Positions 40,065 to 48,274 of a stretch of DNA of 64,000 nucleotides are shown here, piece after piece. The notes beneath the pieces were generated by a model. The model was not told the origin of the DNA and did no database searches. It was given only the letters and a program-made list of their open reading frames with translations. The position numbers were made by a program, and so were the translations under genes. Where the stretch lies: NCBI RefSeq assembly GCF_041435435.1, contig NZ_CP108494.1, positions 1,832,501-1,896,500 on the forward strand, given 5' to 3'. The number at the start of each line of letters is the position of its first letter. Position 1 is the stretch's first letter. Source of the DNA: Streptomyces sp. NBC_01241 (lineage in GTDB: Bacteria > Actinomycetota > Actinomycetes > Streptomycetales > Streptomycetaceae).

Positions 40065-41492
40065 TTGTTGACGGTCTCCCGTTTCCTTCCCGGCCCGGGG
40101 GCTGGGGATTGTGCCACCTGCCCGCCCCGTCCCGGCCTTGCGGCGCGGGCGGGTGCTGCGGGTCTTGCGGTCGGCTCCACGGGGCTTCGACTCCACCTTG
40201 GCGGGGTCCAGGTCTCCGGCCACTCCGGTACCTGTTGTGCGGGCCGCGTGGGCGACCAGGTTGTGTCCGGCGTTTGCGTCCCGGTCGATGACGAGTCCGC
40301 AGTTGTCGCACTCGAAGACGCGCATGCTGAGGGGCAGCTTGGCTTTCACCGCACCGCAGCGCGAGCAGGTCTTCGAGGAGGGGAACCATCGGTCGGCAAC
40401 GACGAGTCGCGTGCCGTGGCGACGGGTCTTGTAGGTGAGCTGGCGTCGGATCTCGCCGAACGCGGCATCCGCGACCCGGCGGGACAGGCGCCGGTTGCGG
40501 CCCATTCCTGCCACGTTGAGGTCTTCGATGACGATCGTGCCGTACGCGCGGGCAAGACGGGTCGTCATCTTGTGGAGGGTGTCCTCGCGGAGGTTCGCGA
40601 CCCGGTGGTGCACCTTGTTCCGCGCCCGGTTCGCCTTCTCCCAGCGCTTCGATGCCTGCCGACCGGTGCGCCGGTCGGGGCCCTGGCGGCGCGAGACGAC
40701 ACGACTGGCGCGGCGCAGCTGCTTCTGCGCGCGGTCGAGGTGGCGTGGGTTGGGTTCCGTAGCGAGGACACCGTCGCTGTCCGCGAGGACGGCGAGGTTC
40801 TTGATGCCGAGGTCGATACCGACCGACGCATCCGGACGGGCGACCTTCGCCGGCTGATGCTTCTCCTCGACTTGCAACGACACGAACCAGCGGCCCTGGT
40901 CCAGGCGCACCGTCGCGGACAGGATCCGCATGTTTCCCGTGTCGGCGAGGGCGCGCAGGTCGGCCCGGTGTTCGTGGAGGCGGATGGTGCCGATCCTGGG
41001 CAGGGTGATGTGCCTGCCGTCAGGTTCGATACGGATCGTTCCGGTGGTGAACCGGCAGGTCAGGGATGCTTTCCGCTTCGACTTGAAGCGGGGGATGCCC
41101 ATCCTCGGGCCTTTGCGCTTACCGCTCTTCGACTTCGCGTAGTTGTCGAACGCCGCCGACGCGCCTGCCAGGCCGGTGTTGTATGCCTCTTTGGAGTTCT
41201 CCTCCCACCAGTGGGCGAAACGTGGGTTGGTGCGTTTGTCCTCGTTGAACGACTTGCGTAGCGAGGGCAGCGACCACGACCGCCATGGTGTCAGCTCGTC
41301 CTCGGGGATGTTGTAGGACTGCTCGGCCTTGCGCTGCCACCACGCGGCGGTGATGTACGTGACCGCCCAGTTGTACGCTGCCCTCGCGGCACCTGCGTGC
41401 GAGTGCAGGTGGTGGCCGGCCGTGGCGTTCGGGTCCAGCGCGAGCTTGTACGCGAGGACGGTGAAACCGGGCCGGGGCTTGAACTTCTTCAT
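40035..41492 (-). CDS. tnpB: RNA-guided endonuclease TnpB (IS607-associated)
   Basis: A 485-residue TnpB. The RuvC-like triad is complete: Asp in VGIDLGIKNLAV, Glu in IVIEDLNVAGM and Asp in DRDANAGHNLVAH. The zinc finger is CSRCGAVK plus CDNCG. An N-terminal helix-rich REC/WED region ends near residue 215. TnpB enzymes cut DNA next to a TAM using an RNA guide from the element's end and preserve the element. A basic, disordered tail (about 70 residues) follows the RuvC domain. ATG 41492 overlaps the tnpA stop. Confidence 0.93.
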   Translation of the reverse strand: MKKFKPRPGFTVLAYKLALDPNATAGHHLHSHAGAARAAYNWAVTYITAAWWQRKAEQSYNIPEDELTPWRSWSLPSLRKSFNEDKRTNPRFAHWWEENSKEAYNTGLAGASAAFDNYAKSKSGKRKGPRMGIPRFKSKRKASLTCRFTTGTIRIEPDGRHITLPRIGTIRLHEHRADLRALADTGNMRILSATVRLDQGRWFVSLQVEEKHQPAKVARPDASVGIDLGIKNLAVLADSDGVLATEPNPRHLDRAQKQLRRASRVVSRRQGPDRRTGRQASKRWEKANRARNKVHHRVANLREDTLHKMTTRLARAYGTIVIEDLNVAGMGRNRRLSRRVADAAFGEIRRQLTYKTRRHGTRLVVADRWFPSSKTCSRCGAVKAKLPLSMRVFECDNCGLVIDRDANAGHNLVAHAARTTGTGVAGDLDPAKVESKPRGADRKTRSTRPRRKAGTGRAGGTIPSPRAGKETGDRQQVTRAQLTLW

Positions 41493-42070
41493 CCGGCCAC
41501 CTCGGGGCCGGTGGCAACGGCGACTGCCTGGGCGGCGCGGTTCTTCGCGGAGTGCCGGCCGTACAGGCGTGTGCACATCGAGGTCAGGGCCTCGGTGATG
41601 TCCCGTACGAGATCGTCGGCCCTCTCCGCGGGGTCAAGGACAAGCAGGCGCCGCCCCGAGGCCGAGAGGGCGGCCTCCAGGTGCTCGACGCCGAACCGGG
41701 CGAGGCGGTCACGGTGCTCGACCACGACCGTCCCCACACCCGGGCCGGCGAGCAGCCGGTGCAGCTTGCGACGGCGCCCGTTCAAGCCGGAGCCGACCTC
41801 CGTCACCACGTCAGCGACCGTGAGACCCCGGGACGTTGCGCCTTGAACGGTCCGGGCGACCTGGCGCTCCAGGTCCGCTTTCTGGTCACCGGACGAGACG
41901 CGGCAGTGCGCCACAACCCGTCCCGCAGCCTGCGGGACGGACTCGGTCACGAGCCATGTACCCGACGGCGTCTGGACAACCGGGACCGGCATACGGCCCT
42001 CCTTCGCCCAGATCCACGCGGTCTGGTAATGCACGCCGTTGCGCGCCGCCCACTCGGAAAGCTTCACCAC
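41489..42070 (-). CDS. tnpA: IS607-family serine recombinase TnpA
   Basis: A 193-residue protein: N-terminal MerR-like helix-turn-helix (KLSEWAARNGVHYQTAWIWAKEG), then a serine-recombinase catalytic domain with Ser in AHCRVSSGDQKADLERQV and Arg in VVEHRDRLARFGVEHLE. It transposes by a serine-linked mechanism. The start is uncertain: GTG 42070 matches the usual beginning of this domain; the frame stays open to 42130. It is coupled to tnpB by an ATGA overlap. Confidence 0.9.
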   Translation of the reverse strand: MVKLSEWAARNGVHYQTAWIWAKEGRMPVPVVQTPSGTWLVTESVPQAAGRVVAHCRVSSGDQKADLERQVARTVQGATSRGLTVADVVTEVGSGLNGRRRKLHRLLAGPGVGTVVVEHRDRLARFGVEHLEAALSASGRRLLVLDPAERADDLVRDITEALTSMCTRLYGRHSAKNRAAQAVAVATGPEVAG

Positions 42071-42139
42071 ATCAGGATATTCACACAGAATGACCGATAT
42101 CCACTGAAAGAAATGGGAACTGTTGTTCATCTCGCCCCG

Positions 42140-43070
42140 TCACCAGACGCGTACCGACCCGCCCGGCGCGAAGGCGGGGCTGGTCGCGTCGGCCGGGGTC
42201 TCCTTGAGGGGTTCGGCGATCTCGTTCACCGTCGGGCCGACGGTCGCGGCGATACGGTCCAGGGCGGCCAGGTCGAATCCGTGGACGCGTGCGGCGTTGC
42301 CACCGGTCATCGCCGCGATCTCCTCGGGCGGCAGGCCCGCGTACGCGATCCGCAGGCCCTGCCGCGAGTACGGGGCGGTGCCCTCGTCGTGCAAGTAGTC
42401 GCTGCCCCACATGATCTTGTCGAGTCCGATCCGGTCGCACAGCGGCACCTCGTGGGGCCGCATGAAGCTGGCGCCGACGTAGCAGTGGTCGCGCCACACC
42501 TCGCCGGGGCTCGCGCCCATCGAACCGGCGAGCCCGGCACCGAACTTGGACTCGGCGGTGGCTGCCCGGGCCGAGGCCGCCACCAGCCGTCCGTGGTAGT
42601 AGTCCAGCATCTCGACGACGCCGGGGATCCAGCCGGAGCCCTGTTCGGTGAGGACGAGTCTGAGTCCGGGATGGCGGCAAATCGCGCCGCCGAAGATCAG
42701 GTACCACAGCGCCCGGTGCGAGAACCAGGTCGTCTCCACCATGAAGACGGCCCGGGCCGCCGGTTCGTCGCCGAGCGCGGAGCGGCCGATCCGCCGTGGT
42801 GGTTCACCGGTACGTCCAGCTCTTCGCAGACCGCCCACAGCGGGTCGTACACCCGGGAGTAGAGCTCCGGGACGCCGGAGCCGGGCGGGGCGCCGGGCAG
42901 CAGGATGCCGCCGGGCAGGCCCGCTTCCTTGGTGCGGCGGACCTCGCGGGCGGCCTCCGCCGGATCGTTGAGGAGGATCTGCGCGACGCCCGCGCGTCGG
43001 CCCGGCAGTTGCGCGCAGAAGTAGGCGAGCCAGCGGTTGTGGGCGCGCAGGCCGGCCCAGCGCTGCTTAA
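42140..43070 (-). pseudogene. Amidohydrolase, N-terminally deleted and frameshifted
   Basis: Remnant of an amidohydrolase_2 (metal-dependent hydrolase) gene. The upstream part (about 42,800-43,070) reads KQRWAGLRAHNRWLAYFCAQ through VPVNHHGGS in one frame; the downstream part (42,140-42,800) continues in another as IGRSALGDEP, ETTWFSHRALWYLIFGG, LTEQGSGW and MWGSDYLHDEG to a normal stop. The frame breaks near 42,790. The N-terminal third is missing; a deletion joined it to an acetoacetate-decarboxylase-like gene at about 43,070. Confidence 0.82.
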
Positions 43071-43321
43071 TGGACGGCGGCGACCGCGACGGAGCCGGCG
43101 CCGAGCGGGTAGCCGGGGAGTTCAACCGTGCTGATGCCGGCCCGGACGAGCGGGCGCTGTGCGGGTTCGAGGGGCGGCGGCAGGACGGCCGCCACCGCGT
43201 CGGGGTCGCTCTCCCAGAGGGCCACCACGCCGGTGGACCAGATGTCGGGGAGCGTGGAGCGGGCCGCGCGGGCCGCCGCGATCTCCGCCCCGGTGCGCGC
43301 GCCGTACCGTACACGTGCCAT
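43067..43321 (-). pseudogene. Acetoacetate decarboxylase-like gene, 5' fragment
   Basis: ATG 43321 with AAGGGTGG upstream opens an 84-codon frame: MARVRYGARTGAEIAAARAA, then WSTGVVALWESDPDAVAAVLPPPLEPAQRPLV and VELPGYPLGAGSVAVA, matching the N-terminus of acetoacetate-decarboxylase-family proteins (normally about 250 residues). It runs into TAA at 43067 at the point where amidohydrolase sequence begins in another frame, so the 3' two thirds were deleted. It is divergent from a TetR regulator with a palindromic operator between them. Confidence 0.75.
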
Positions 43322-43360
43322 GGACGTACCACCCTTCTCGGTTGTCCGATACCCGGGTTC

Positions 43361-43375
43361 TGTAACACAGTTACA
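43361..43375. promoter_or_regulatory. Candidate TetR operator TGTAAC-ACA-GTTACA
   Basis: A perfect 6-bp inverted repeat with 3-bp spacer, midway between the divergent TetR regulator gene (start 43437) and the decarboxylase-like remnant (start 43321). Confidence 0.65.
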
Positions 43376-43436
43376 CCGATGCGAATGAAGGGTAAATAGG
43401 CGTGCAACCAACGGAGTTCGAAAAACTGGGAGCACT

Positions 43437-44090
43437 GTGGCCCGACCGTCGCTGACCCGCGAAGAGGTACTGGACACCGCCACCGCCCTGGTGAAGCGGC
43501 ACGGCCCGCAGGCCCTCACCATGCGCGGGCTGGCCGCCGAACTGGGCACCGCGGTCACGTCGATCTACTGGCACGTCGGCAATCGCGAATCACTGCTGGA
43601 CGCCCTCGTCGAGCGCACCGTGCGGGAGATGGGCACCCTCCGCCCGGCCGGCCGGACCCCGGCGGCCCGGATCGTCTCCGTCGCCGTCGGCCTGCGCCGC
43701 GAACTGCGGGCCCGGCCGCATCTGATCGCGATGGTCCACGAACGGGGGCTCACCGAGCGGATGTTCCTCCCCGCACAGCGGGCCCTCGTCCACGAGGTGC
43801 ACGCCGCGGGGCTGCGCGGGGCCCGGGCCGCGGCAGCCGTGCGGGCGGTGCAGTTCCAGACCGTCGGCTTCCTGCTCGTCGAACGCAATCGGGAGCGGTC
43901 CCCCGTCCAGTCCCCCGGCGAGGGCGATCTGTGGGCCGCGTCCACCGCGGACGACGACCCGGCGCTGGCCCGCGCGCTGGCCCGGCCCGCCGATCCGGAG
44001 CGGCTGTTCGCGGACTCCGTGCGGGCCCTGGTGGAGGGTCTGCTGGCCGGCCCCGTACGGCGGGCACCCGGGCGGGAGACGGCCGAATAG
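43437..44090 (+). CDS. TetR-family regulator
   Basis: A 217-residue protein: N-terminal TetR helix-turn-helix (residues 5-52; LTREEVLDTATALVKRHG, LTMRGLAAELGTAVTSIYWHVGNRESLLDAL) and a C-terminal ligand domain of the TetR_C type. GTG 43437 is used. It is divergent from the damaged decarboxylase/amidohydrolase genes, and TGTAACACAGTTACA in between is its probable binding site. Since those genes are disabled, it may now mainly regulate itself. Confidence 0.9.
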   Translation: MARPSLTREEVLDTATALVKRHGPQALTMRGLAAELGTAVTSIYWHVGNRESLLDALVERTVREMGTLRPAGRTPAARIVSVAVGLRRELRARPHLIAMVHERGLTERMFLPAQRALVHEVHAAGLRGARAAAAVRAVQFQTVGFLLVERNRERSPVQSPGEGDLWAASTADDDPALARALARPADPERLFADSVRALVEGLLAGPVRRAPGRETAE

Positions 44091-44111
44091 GAGACTGTCG
44101 GAGGCGGCCCG

Positions 44112-44125
44112 TATTCTCTGTGACC
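44112..44125 (+). promoter_or_regulatory. Probable leaderless -10 element
   Basis: TATTCT (44112-44117) lies 8 nt before the exonuclease ATG at 44126, with no Shine-Dalgarno sequence, only 22 bp after the TetR stop codon. Confidence 0.5.
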
Positions 44126-45118
44126 ATGCTCGACGACCGTCAGACCGCAGCACCGTGGCCGACCGCCTACCCGCAGGGGTACGCGGTCGTCGACGTGGAG
44201 ACCACCGGACTCGCACGGGACGACCGGATAGTGTCCGCGGCCGTCTACCGCCTGGACGCGCAGGGCAACGTCGAGGACCACTGGTACACCCTCGTCAATC
44301 CGCAGCGTGATCCCGGCCCGGTCTGGATCCACGGGCTGACCAGCGAGGTCCTGGACGGCGCTCCGCTCTTCCCGGAGGTCGCCGCCCAACTGTCCGAGCG
44401 GCTCGCGGACCGCGTGCTCGTCGCGCACAACGCGGCCTTCGACTGGTCGATGCTGGCCCGGGAGTACGCACGGGCCTCGGTCACCGCCCCCGTCGAACAG
44501 CGGCTGTGCACCATCGCGCTCTCCAAGGAGCTGCGGCTGCCCCTGCCCAACCACAAGCTGGAGTCGCTGGCCGCGCACTTCGGAGTCGTGCAGCAGCGCG
44601 CCCACCACGCGCTGGACGACGCCCGGGTGCTGGCCGAGGCGTTCCGGCCGAGTCTGCACGCGGCGGCGCGGGGCGGGGTGCGGCTGCCGTTGCTGGAGTG
44701 CCGGCCGCTGACCGAGTGGTCGGACTCCCCGGTCGCCCCGCGGATCGGCTACCAGCCCTCGTACGGTCAGGGCAGCTGGCGTCCCTCGCGAAAGCGTCCG
44801 GCGTGCCCGTATCCGAACCCCGGGCGGTACGAGAAGGACAAACCCCTCATGCAGGGCATGCGGGTGGCGTTCTCCGGGGACACCTCCGTCGACCGCGAGC
44901 TGCTGGAGGACCGGGCCGTGGAGGCCGGGCTGCACGTGGCGACCAGCGTGTCCCGGCTGACCAGTCTGCTCGTCACCAATGATCCGGACGCGGCGACGTC
45001 GAAGACGGTGAAGGCGAAGTCGTTCGGGACACCGATCCTGGACGAGAGCGCGTTCACCCATCTGTTGCGCGATGTGGCGCCGGCGGCGGCGCAGCCGGCC
45101 GCGCGGTCATCGGAGTGA
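44126..45118 (+). CDS. DEDDh 3'-5' exonuclease with BRCT-like domain
   Basis: A 330-residue protein. The DEDDh exonuclease domain (about residues 18-185) has Asp/Glu in YAVVDVETTGL, Asp in VAHNAAFDWSML and His/Asp in HHALDDARVLAEA, as in DnaQ epsilon-type proofreading enzymes. A C-terminal BRCT-like domain (about 240-315, MQGMRVAFSGDTSVDRELLEDRAVEAG) follows a proline/basic linker. DnaQ-like plus BRCT proteins are common in actinobacteria and presumably act in DNA repair. Confidence 0.91.
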   Translation: MLDDRQTAAPWPTAYPQGYAVVDVETTGLARDDRIVSAAVYRLDAQGNVEDHWYTLVNPQRDPGPVWIHGLTSEVLDGAPLFPEVAAQLSERLADRVLVAHNAAFDWSMLAREYARASVTAPVEQRLCTIALSKELRLPLPNHKLESLAAHFGVVQQRAHHALDDARVLAEAFRPSLHAAARGGVRLPLLECRPLTEWSDSPVAPRIGYQPSYGQGSWRPSRKRPACPYPNPGRYEKDKPLMQGMRVAFSGDTSVDRELLEDRAVEAGLHVATSVSRLTSLLVTNDPDAATSKTVKAKSFGTPILDESAFTHLLRDVAPAAAQPAARSSE

Positions 45119-45182
45119 ACCGGGGGCGACTCGCCCGCCCGCCGCTCGCCCGCCGCCGCTCCGGCGTCCCACCCTGTGGCGC

Positions 45183-45416
45183 ATGGCACGTTGCGAGGTT
45201 TGCGGAAACGACTACGGCATGTCCTTCGAGGTGCACGCGCAGGGCGCCGTGCACGTCTTCGACTGCTTCTCCTGCGCCATTCATCGCATGGCGCCCATTT
45301 GCGAGCACTGCCGGGTCCAGATCATCGGCCAGGGCGTCGAGGTCAACGGCCACTGGTTCTGCGGCGGTCACTGTGCCCGCGCCGAGGGGAAGGTGGGCAT
45401 CATCGACAAAGTCTGA
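45183..45416 (+). CDS. Small cysteine-rich zinc-ribbon protein
   Basis: A 77-residue protein with four Cys pairs: CEVCGNDYG, FDCFSCAIH, CEHCRVQIIG and WFCGGHCARAEG. The pattern predicts two structural zinc sites in a LIM-like or treble-clef arrangement. It begins 64 bp after the exonuclease stop on the same strand. ATG 45183 is the first codon of the cysteine domain. A role in protein or nucleic-acid binding is possible but not shown. Confidence 0.82.
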   Translation: MARCEVCGNDYGMSFEVHAQGAVHVFDCFSCAIHRMAPICEHCRVQIIGQGVEVNGHWFCGGHCARAEGKVGIIDKV

Positions 45417-45462
45417 GCACCGGCCGCCGCCGCGCCCCCTTCCCCCACCCCTCCGCGATGCA

Positions 45463-45491
45463 CCCCATGACTCAGTTGTACCGTCATGGGG
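45463..45491 (+). promoter_or_regulatory. Inverted repeat at the SURF1 start
   Basis: CCCCATGAC (45463-45471) and GTCATGGGG (45483-45491) form a perfect 9-bp inverted repeat whose last base is the first base of the preferred GTG start. TACCGT inside the loop/right arm could be a -10 for a leaderless message. Confidence 0.5.
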
Positions 45492-46354
45492 TGTACCGCT
45501 TCCTGTTGACCCGGCAGTGGCTGATCCTCGCCCTCCTCGCCCTCGTACTGATTCCCACGATGGTCGAGCTGGGCTTCTGGCAGCTGCACCGGCATGAGCA
45601 CAAGGTCGCGCAGAACTCCCTGATCTCCCGCAACCTCAAGGCGAGACCGGTTCCGGTCGCCTCGCTCACCTCGCCGGGTCACACGGTCCCGCGCTCCGAC
45701 TACTGGCGCGCGGTGACGGCCACGGGTACGTACGACACCGCGCACGAGGTGGTCGTACGCCGCAGGACCTCCACCGACGGCCGGATCGGCGTCCACGTAC
45801 TGATCCCGCTCGACCTCAAGGGCGGCGGCACGGTCCTGGTCAACCGCGGCTGGGTACCCTCCGCCGACAGCCAGCGCGCGTTCCCCGACGTACCGGCCGT
45901 GCCCAAGGGCGAAGTGACCGTGACCGGGCGGCTCAAGGCCGACGAGACGACCAGCGCCAGCGGCATCAAGGACATTTCGGACCTGCCGGACCGCCAGGTG
46001 ATGCTGATCAACAGCGCCCAGGAGGCCAAGCGGCTCTCCCGGCCGGTGTTCGGCGGCTACATCGAGCAGACCGGACCCGAGCCGTCCGGCGACTCCCCGG
46101 AACTGATCGCCGCCCCCGACGACGGCTCGATCGGCCCGCACATGGCGTATGCCGTGCAGTGGTGGCTGTTCGCCGCGGGGGTCCCGGTGGGCTTCGTCGT
46201 CCTTGCCCGCCGGGAGAAGCGCGACCGGGTGGAGGCCGCGGCCAAGGCCGCCGCCGCCGGGGAACAGGACGCCTCCGAGCCGAAGACGCCAAAGACGCCA
46301 AAGACGCCTGAGCAGCCGGAAATGCCGGAGAAGCCGGAGCCCGCGACGGCCTGA
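45491..46354 (+). CDS. SURF1-family cytochrome oxidase biogenesis protein
   Basis: A 287-residue membrane protein. An N-terminal helix (WLILALLALVLIPTMVELGFWQLHRHEHK) carries the SURF1 GxWQ-type motif, then a large extracytoplasmic beta-rich domain with VLVNRGWVP and GRL, and a second membrane helix (about 215-235, VQWWLFAAGVPVGFVVLARR). A Lys/Pro/Glu-rich tail with three KTP repeats ends it. It assists heme-copper oxidase assembly. GTG 45491 (VYRFLL) is preferred; in-frame ATGs at 45458 and 45467 are alternatives. Confidence 0.9.
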   Translation: MYRFLLTRQWLILALLALVLIPTMVELGFWQLHRHEHKVAQNSLISRNLKARPVPVASLTSPGHTVPRSDYWRAVTATGTYDTAHEVVVRRRTSTDGRIGVHVLIPLDLKGGGTVLVNRGWVPSADSQRAFPDVPAVPKGEVTVTGRLKADETTSASGIKDISDLPDRQVMLINSAQEAKRLSRPVFGGYIEQTGPEPSGDSPELIAAPDDGSIGPHMAYAVQWWLFAAGVPVGFVVLARREKRDRVEAAAKAAAAGEQDASEPKTPKTPKTPEQPEMPEKPEPATA

Positions 46355-46469
46355 CGCCGTCTCCGGCGGGGTGCGGGGCCGCCCCTGATCGCCGGCGTAC
46401 CGACGTGCCCCATGCCTCTCGTGGGACTGGGCTGCTTAACGAGGCCCAGGTTCGGGAACACGCCAGAAC

Positions 46470-48269
46470 GTGACCCCACGCATCGAGGACTACGCCCTCA
46501 TCGGTGATCTGCAGACAGCCGCCCTGGTCGGCAGGAACGGTTCTGTCGACTGGCTCTGTCTGCCGCGCTTCGACTCGGGCGCCTGTTTCGCCGCCCTGCT
46601 CGGCACCGAGGACAACGGCCACTGGCGGATCGCCCCGCAGGGCGCCGACGCCTGTACCCGGCGCGGCTATGCGGGTGACTCCCTCGTCCTGGAGACGTAC
46701 TGGGAGACCCGTACCGGCACGGTCAAGGTCATCGACTTCATGCCGCAGCGCGACCGGGAACCCGATGTCATGCGGATCGTCGAGGGCGTCAGCGGCACGG
46801 TCGAGATGAGCTCCGTGATCCGGCTGCGCTTCGACTTCGGCTCGGTCGTGCCGTGGATGCGCCGCTCGCAGGGACACCGGGTGGCGGTCGCGGGCCCGGA
46901 CTCTGCCTGGCTGCGCAGCGAGCCGCCGGTCAAGACCTGGGGCCAGCAGTTCTCCACCTGCTCGTCGTTCACCGTCTCCGCGGGCGAACAGGTGGCGTTC
47001 GTCCTGACCTGGCACCCCTCCCACTCGCCCCGCCCCGAACTCGTCGACCCGTTCGAGGCGCTGGAGAACACCCTGGCCGACTGGGCCGACTGGTCCGCCC
47101 GGTGCAGGTACCGGGGCCCGTACCGGGAGGCGGTGATCCGCTCGCTGATCACGCTGAAGGCGCTCACCTTCGGTCCGACCGGCGGCATCGTGGCGGCGCC
47201 CACCACCTCTCTGCCCGAGGAGATCGGCGGCGTACGGAACTGGGACTACCGCTTCTGCTGGCTGCGGGACTCCACGCTGACCCTCGGCGCGCTCATCTCG
47301 GCCGGCTATCTGGAGGAGGCGGCCGCCTGGCGGGACTGGCTGCTGCGGGCCGTCGCCGGGAATCCGGCGGATCTGCAGATCATGTACGGCCTGGCGGGCG
47401 AGCGCAGGCTGCCCGAGTCGGAGCTGCCGTGGCTGCGCGGATACGACAGCTCCGGCCCGGTCCGGATCGGCAACGCCGCGGTCCGCCAGCGTCAGCTCGA
47501 TGTGTACGGGGAGGTCATCGACTCGTTGCGGCTCGCGCGGGAGGCGGGCCTGAACGACAAACCGCACGCCTGGAACGTGCAGCTCAGCCTGCTCGGCTTC
47601 CTGGAATCCGCCTGGCGCGAGCCGGACGAGGGATTGTGGGAGATCCGCGGCCAGCGCCGCCACTTCGTGCATTCCAAGGTGATGGCCTGGGTCGCCGCCG
47701 ACCGTGCCGTCAGCACCCTGGAGAAGAACCCCTCGCTGCCCGGCGAAGCGGACCGGTGGCGGGCGATGCGGGACGCCGTGCACCGGGAGGTGTGCGAGAA
47801 GGGGTACGACCCGGAACGGAACACCTTCACGCAGTCCTACGGCTCCCGGAACCTGGACGCCGCGACACTGCTGATCCCCCGGACCGGATTCCTGCCGCCG
47901 GACGATCCCCGGGTGATCGGGACGGTCGACGCGGTCCGGGAGGAGCTGGGCAGCGGCTGCCTCGTCCGCCGCTACAGCACGGACGGCACCTCGATCGACG
48001 GGCTGCCCGGCAGCGAAGGGGCCTTTCTGGCGTGCTCGTTCTGGCTGGCCGACGCCCTGCACCTGACGGGGCGCACCGAGGAGGCCCGAAAGCTCTTCGA
48101 GCAGCTGCTGGCGCTCCGTAACGATGTGGGGCTGCTGGCCGAGGAGTACGACACCGTCGGGCGTCGGCAGCTCGGCAACTTCCCGCAGGCGTTCAGCCAC
48201 ATCGGACTGGTGGGCACGGCCATGGCCCTGGCCGGGGAGGACACGCTGGAGGCCGAGGCGGCAGGATAG
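46470..48269 (+). CDS. GH15-family glycoside hydrolase (trehalase/glucoamylase-like)
   Basis: A 599-residue protein without signal peptide. It begins with the family-typical PRIEDYALIGDLQTAALVGRNGSVDWLCLPRFDSGACFAALLG; the (alpha/alpha)6 barrel contains VRNWDYRFCWLRDSTLTLGAL (substrate-binding core), and the late LLAEEYD and FPQAFSHIGLV include the conserved acid region. Mycobacterial relatives are trehalases, so cytosolic trehalose or maltooligosaccharide hydrolysis is likely. GTG 46470 is the start. The SDR gene follows after 5 bp. Confidence 0.9.
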   Translation: MTPRIEDYALIGDLQTAALVGRNGSVDWLCLPRFDSGACFAALLGTEDNGHWRIAPQGADACTRRGYAGDSLVLETYWETRTGTVKVIDFMPQRDREPDVMRIVEGVSGTVEMSSVIRLRFDFGSVVPWMRRSQGHRVAVAGPDSAWLRSEPPVKTWGQQFSTCSSFTVSAGEQVAFVLTWHPSHSPRPELVDPFEALENTLADWADWSARCRYRGPYREAVIRSLITLKALTFGPTGGIVAAPTTSLPEEIGGVRNWDYRFCWLRDSTLTLGALISAGYLEEAAAWRDWLLRAVAGNPADLQIMYGLAGERRLPESELPWLRGYDSSGPVRIGNAAVRQRQLDVYGEVIDSLRLAREAGLNDKPHAWNVQLSLLGFLESAWREPDEGLWEIRGQRRHFVHSKVMAWVAADRAVSTLEKNPSLPGEADRWRAMRDAVHREVCEKGYDPERNTFTQSYGSRNLDAATLLIPRTGFLPPDDPRVIGTVDAVREELGSGCLVRRYSTDGTSIDGLPGSEGAFLACSFWLADALHLTGRTEEARKLFEQLLALRNDVGLLAEEYDTVGRRQLGNFPQAFSHIGLVGTAMALAGEDTLEAEAAG

Positions 48270-48274
48270 GGCCC

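Larger units (their letters stand above)
40034..42070 (-). mobile_element. IS607-type element (serine recombinase TnpA + TnpB); ends not resolved
   Basis: The minimal extent covers tnpA and tnpB, which overlap by ATGA. IS607 elements have no terminal inverted repeats or obvious target duplication, so the outer boundaries (probably within 39,955-40,034 and 42,070-42,140) cannot be set from one copy. The nonamer GTCACCAGA occurs at 40034 and again at 42139, close to both suspected ends. It sits between the VIT1-like gene and a damaged amidohydrolase. Confidence 0.85.

Noticed and set aside
44126..45118. Exonuclease as the DNA polymerase III epsilon subunit
   Set aside because: The core DEDDh motifs fit, but the BRCT-like tail and general multiplicity of DnaQ-like proteins in actinobacteria prevent that specific assignment.
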